Assembly: GCA_946480015.1 (NCBI GenBank)
Contig: CAMLIL010000128.1
Span: forward strand, 1-13,396
DNA length: 13,396 nucleotides
DNA from: an uncultured Oxalobacteraceae bacterium
GTDB lineage: Bacteria; Pseudomonadota; Gammaproteobacteria; Burkholderiales; Burkholderiaceae
Reading direction: 5' to 3'
Numbering within the stretch: the stretch's first letter is position 1; every line of letters begins with the position of its first letter. Under the pieces are notes generated by a model, which searched no databases, was not told the origin of the DNA, and saw only the letters and a program-made list of their open reading frames with translations. Of this stretch, positions 13,315 through 13,396 are shown in pieces. Made by a program: the position numbers and the translations under genes.

Positions 13315-13396
13315 ATGACGGAATTCATTGCAGGCTCGATGCTGGCCGACCCCCAGGCGCCTCTCCAGGAGGACGCGGACGCGCTGCAGGCGCACT
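13315..13396 (+). CDS. Start of an unidentified protein (3' end missing)
   Basis: An ATG at 13315 opens a frame that runs off the window after 27 codons (MTEFIAGSMLADPQAPLQED and so on). The fragment is too short to identify. It shows no signal peptide or membrane segment and has the GC-rich third positions of the neighbouring genes. A plausible extended -10 promoter lies 62 bases upstream of the ATG. The Shine-Dalgarno sequence is weak (GCGGA). An alternative in-frame ATG occurs at codon 9. Confidence 0.55.
   Translation, partial: MTEFIAGSMLADPQAPLQEDADALQAH

Overview
The window is a GC-rich stretch of bacterial chromosome with tightly packed genes. The gene families point to a betaproteobacterium of the Oxalobacteraceae type (Massilia or a relative). 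The main pointers are a PhaM polyhydroxyalkanoate-granule regulator, a PEP-CTERM exported protein, tandem DUF3108 proteins and a Burkholderiales-type MnmC. This placement is inferred from protein families only. There are no tRNA or rRNA genes, insertion sequences, prophage genes or CRISPR arrays. No gene-free stretch exceeds about 200 bases.

Layout. (1) Bases 1-2163 hold the 3' part of a soluble TPR-GAF-GGDEF diguanylate cyclase. (2) Bases 2153-4805 form a divergent unit. A minus-strand osmC-like/paiB-like pair faces a plus-strand MocR-type regulator (GntR DNA-binding domain fused to an aminotransferase fold). An inverted repeat between them overlaps a good promoter for the pair. (3) Bases 4820-7035 carry tag (3-methyladenine glycosylase I) and mnmC (tRNA wobble-uridine modification), joined by an ATGA overlap. 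The MnmC has a normal FAD domain but a shortened, motif-poor methyltransferase half. (4) Bases 7115-9450 encode a two-gene signalling module with another ATGA overlap. It comprises a small soluble histidine kinase without a sensor domain and a response regulator whose output half is TPR-like repeats instead of a DNA-binding domain. (5) Bases 9525-9740 encode a 71-residue protein with a winged-helix-like pattern, preceded by a striking 40-base imperfect inverted repeat that reaches its ribosome binding site. (6) phaM (minus strand) is divergent from two tandem DUF3108 genes. The first of these has an inner-membrane anchor and a proline-rich spacer encoded by a hexanucleotide tandem repeat. (7) A minus-strand PEP-CTERM protein gene follows. 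(8) The first 27 codons of an unidentified plus-strand gene close the window.

How the genes relate. Most are housekeeping or signalling units with no common pathway. The strongest functional links are within units: MocR regulator with osmC/paiB, tag with mnmC by translational coupling, kinase with TPR response regulator, and the DUF3108 pair. I see no defence system, secretion island or biosynthetic cluster. The most unusual content is the eroded MnmC methyltransferase half, the sensor-less kinase/TPR regulator pair with its adjacent small protein, and the structured leader in front of that small gene.
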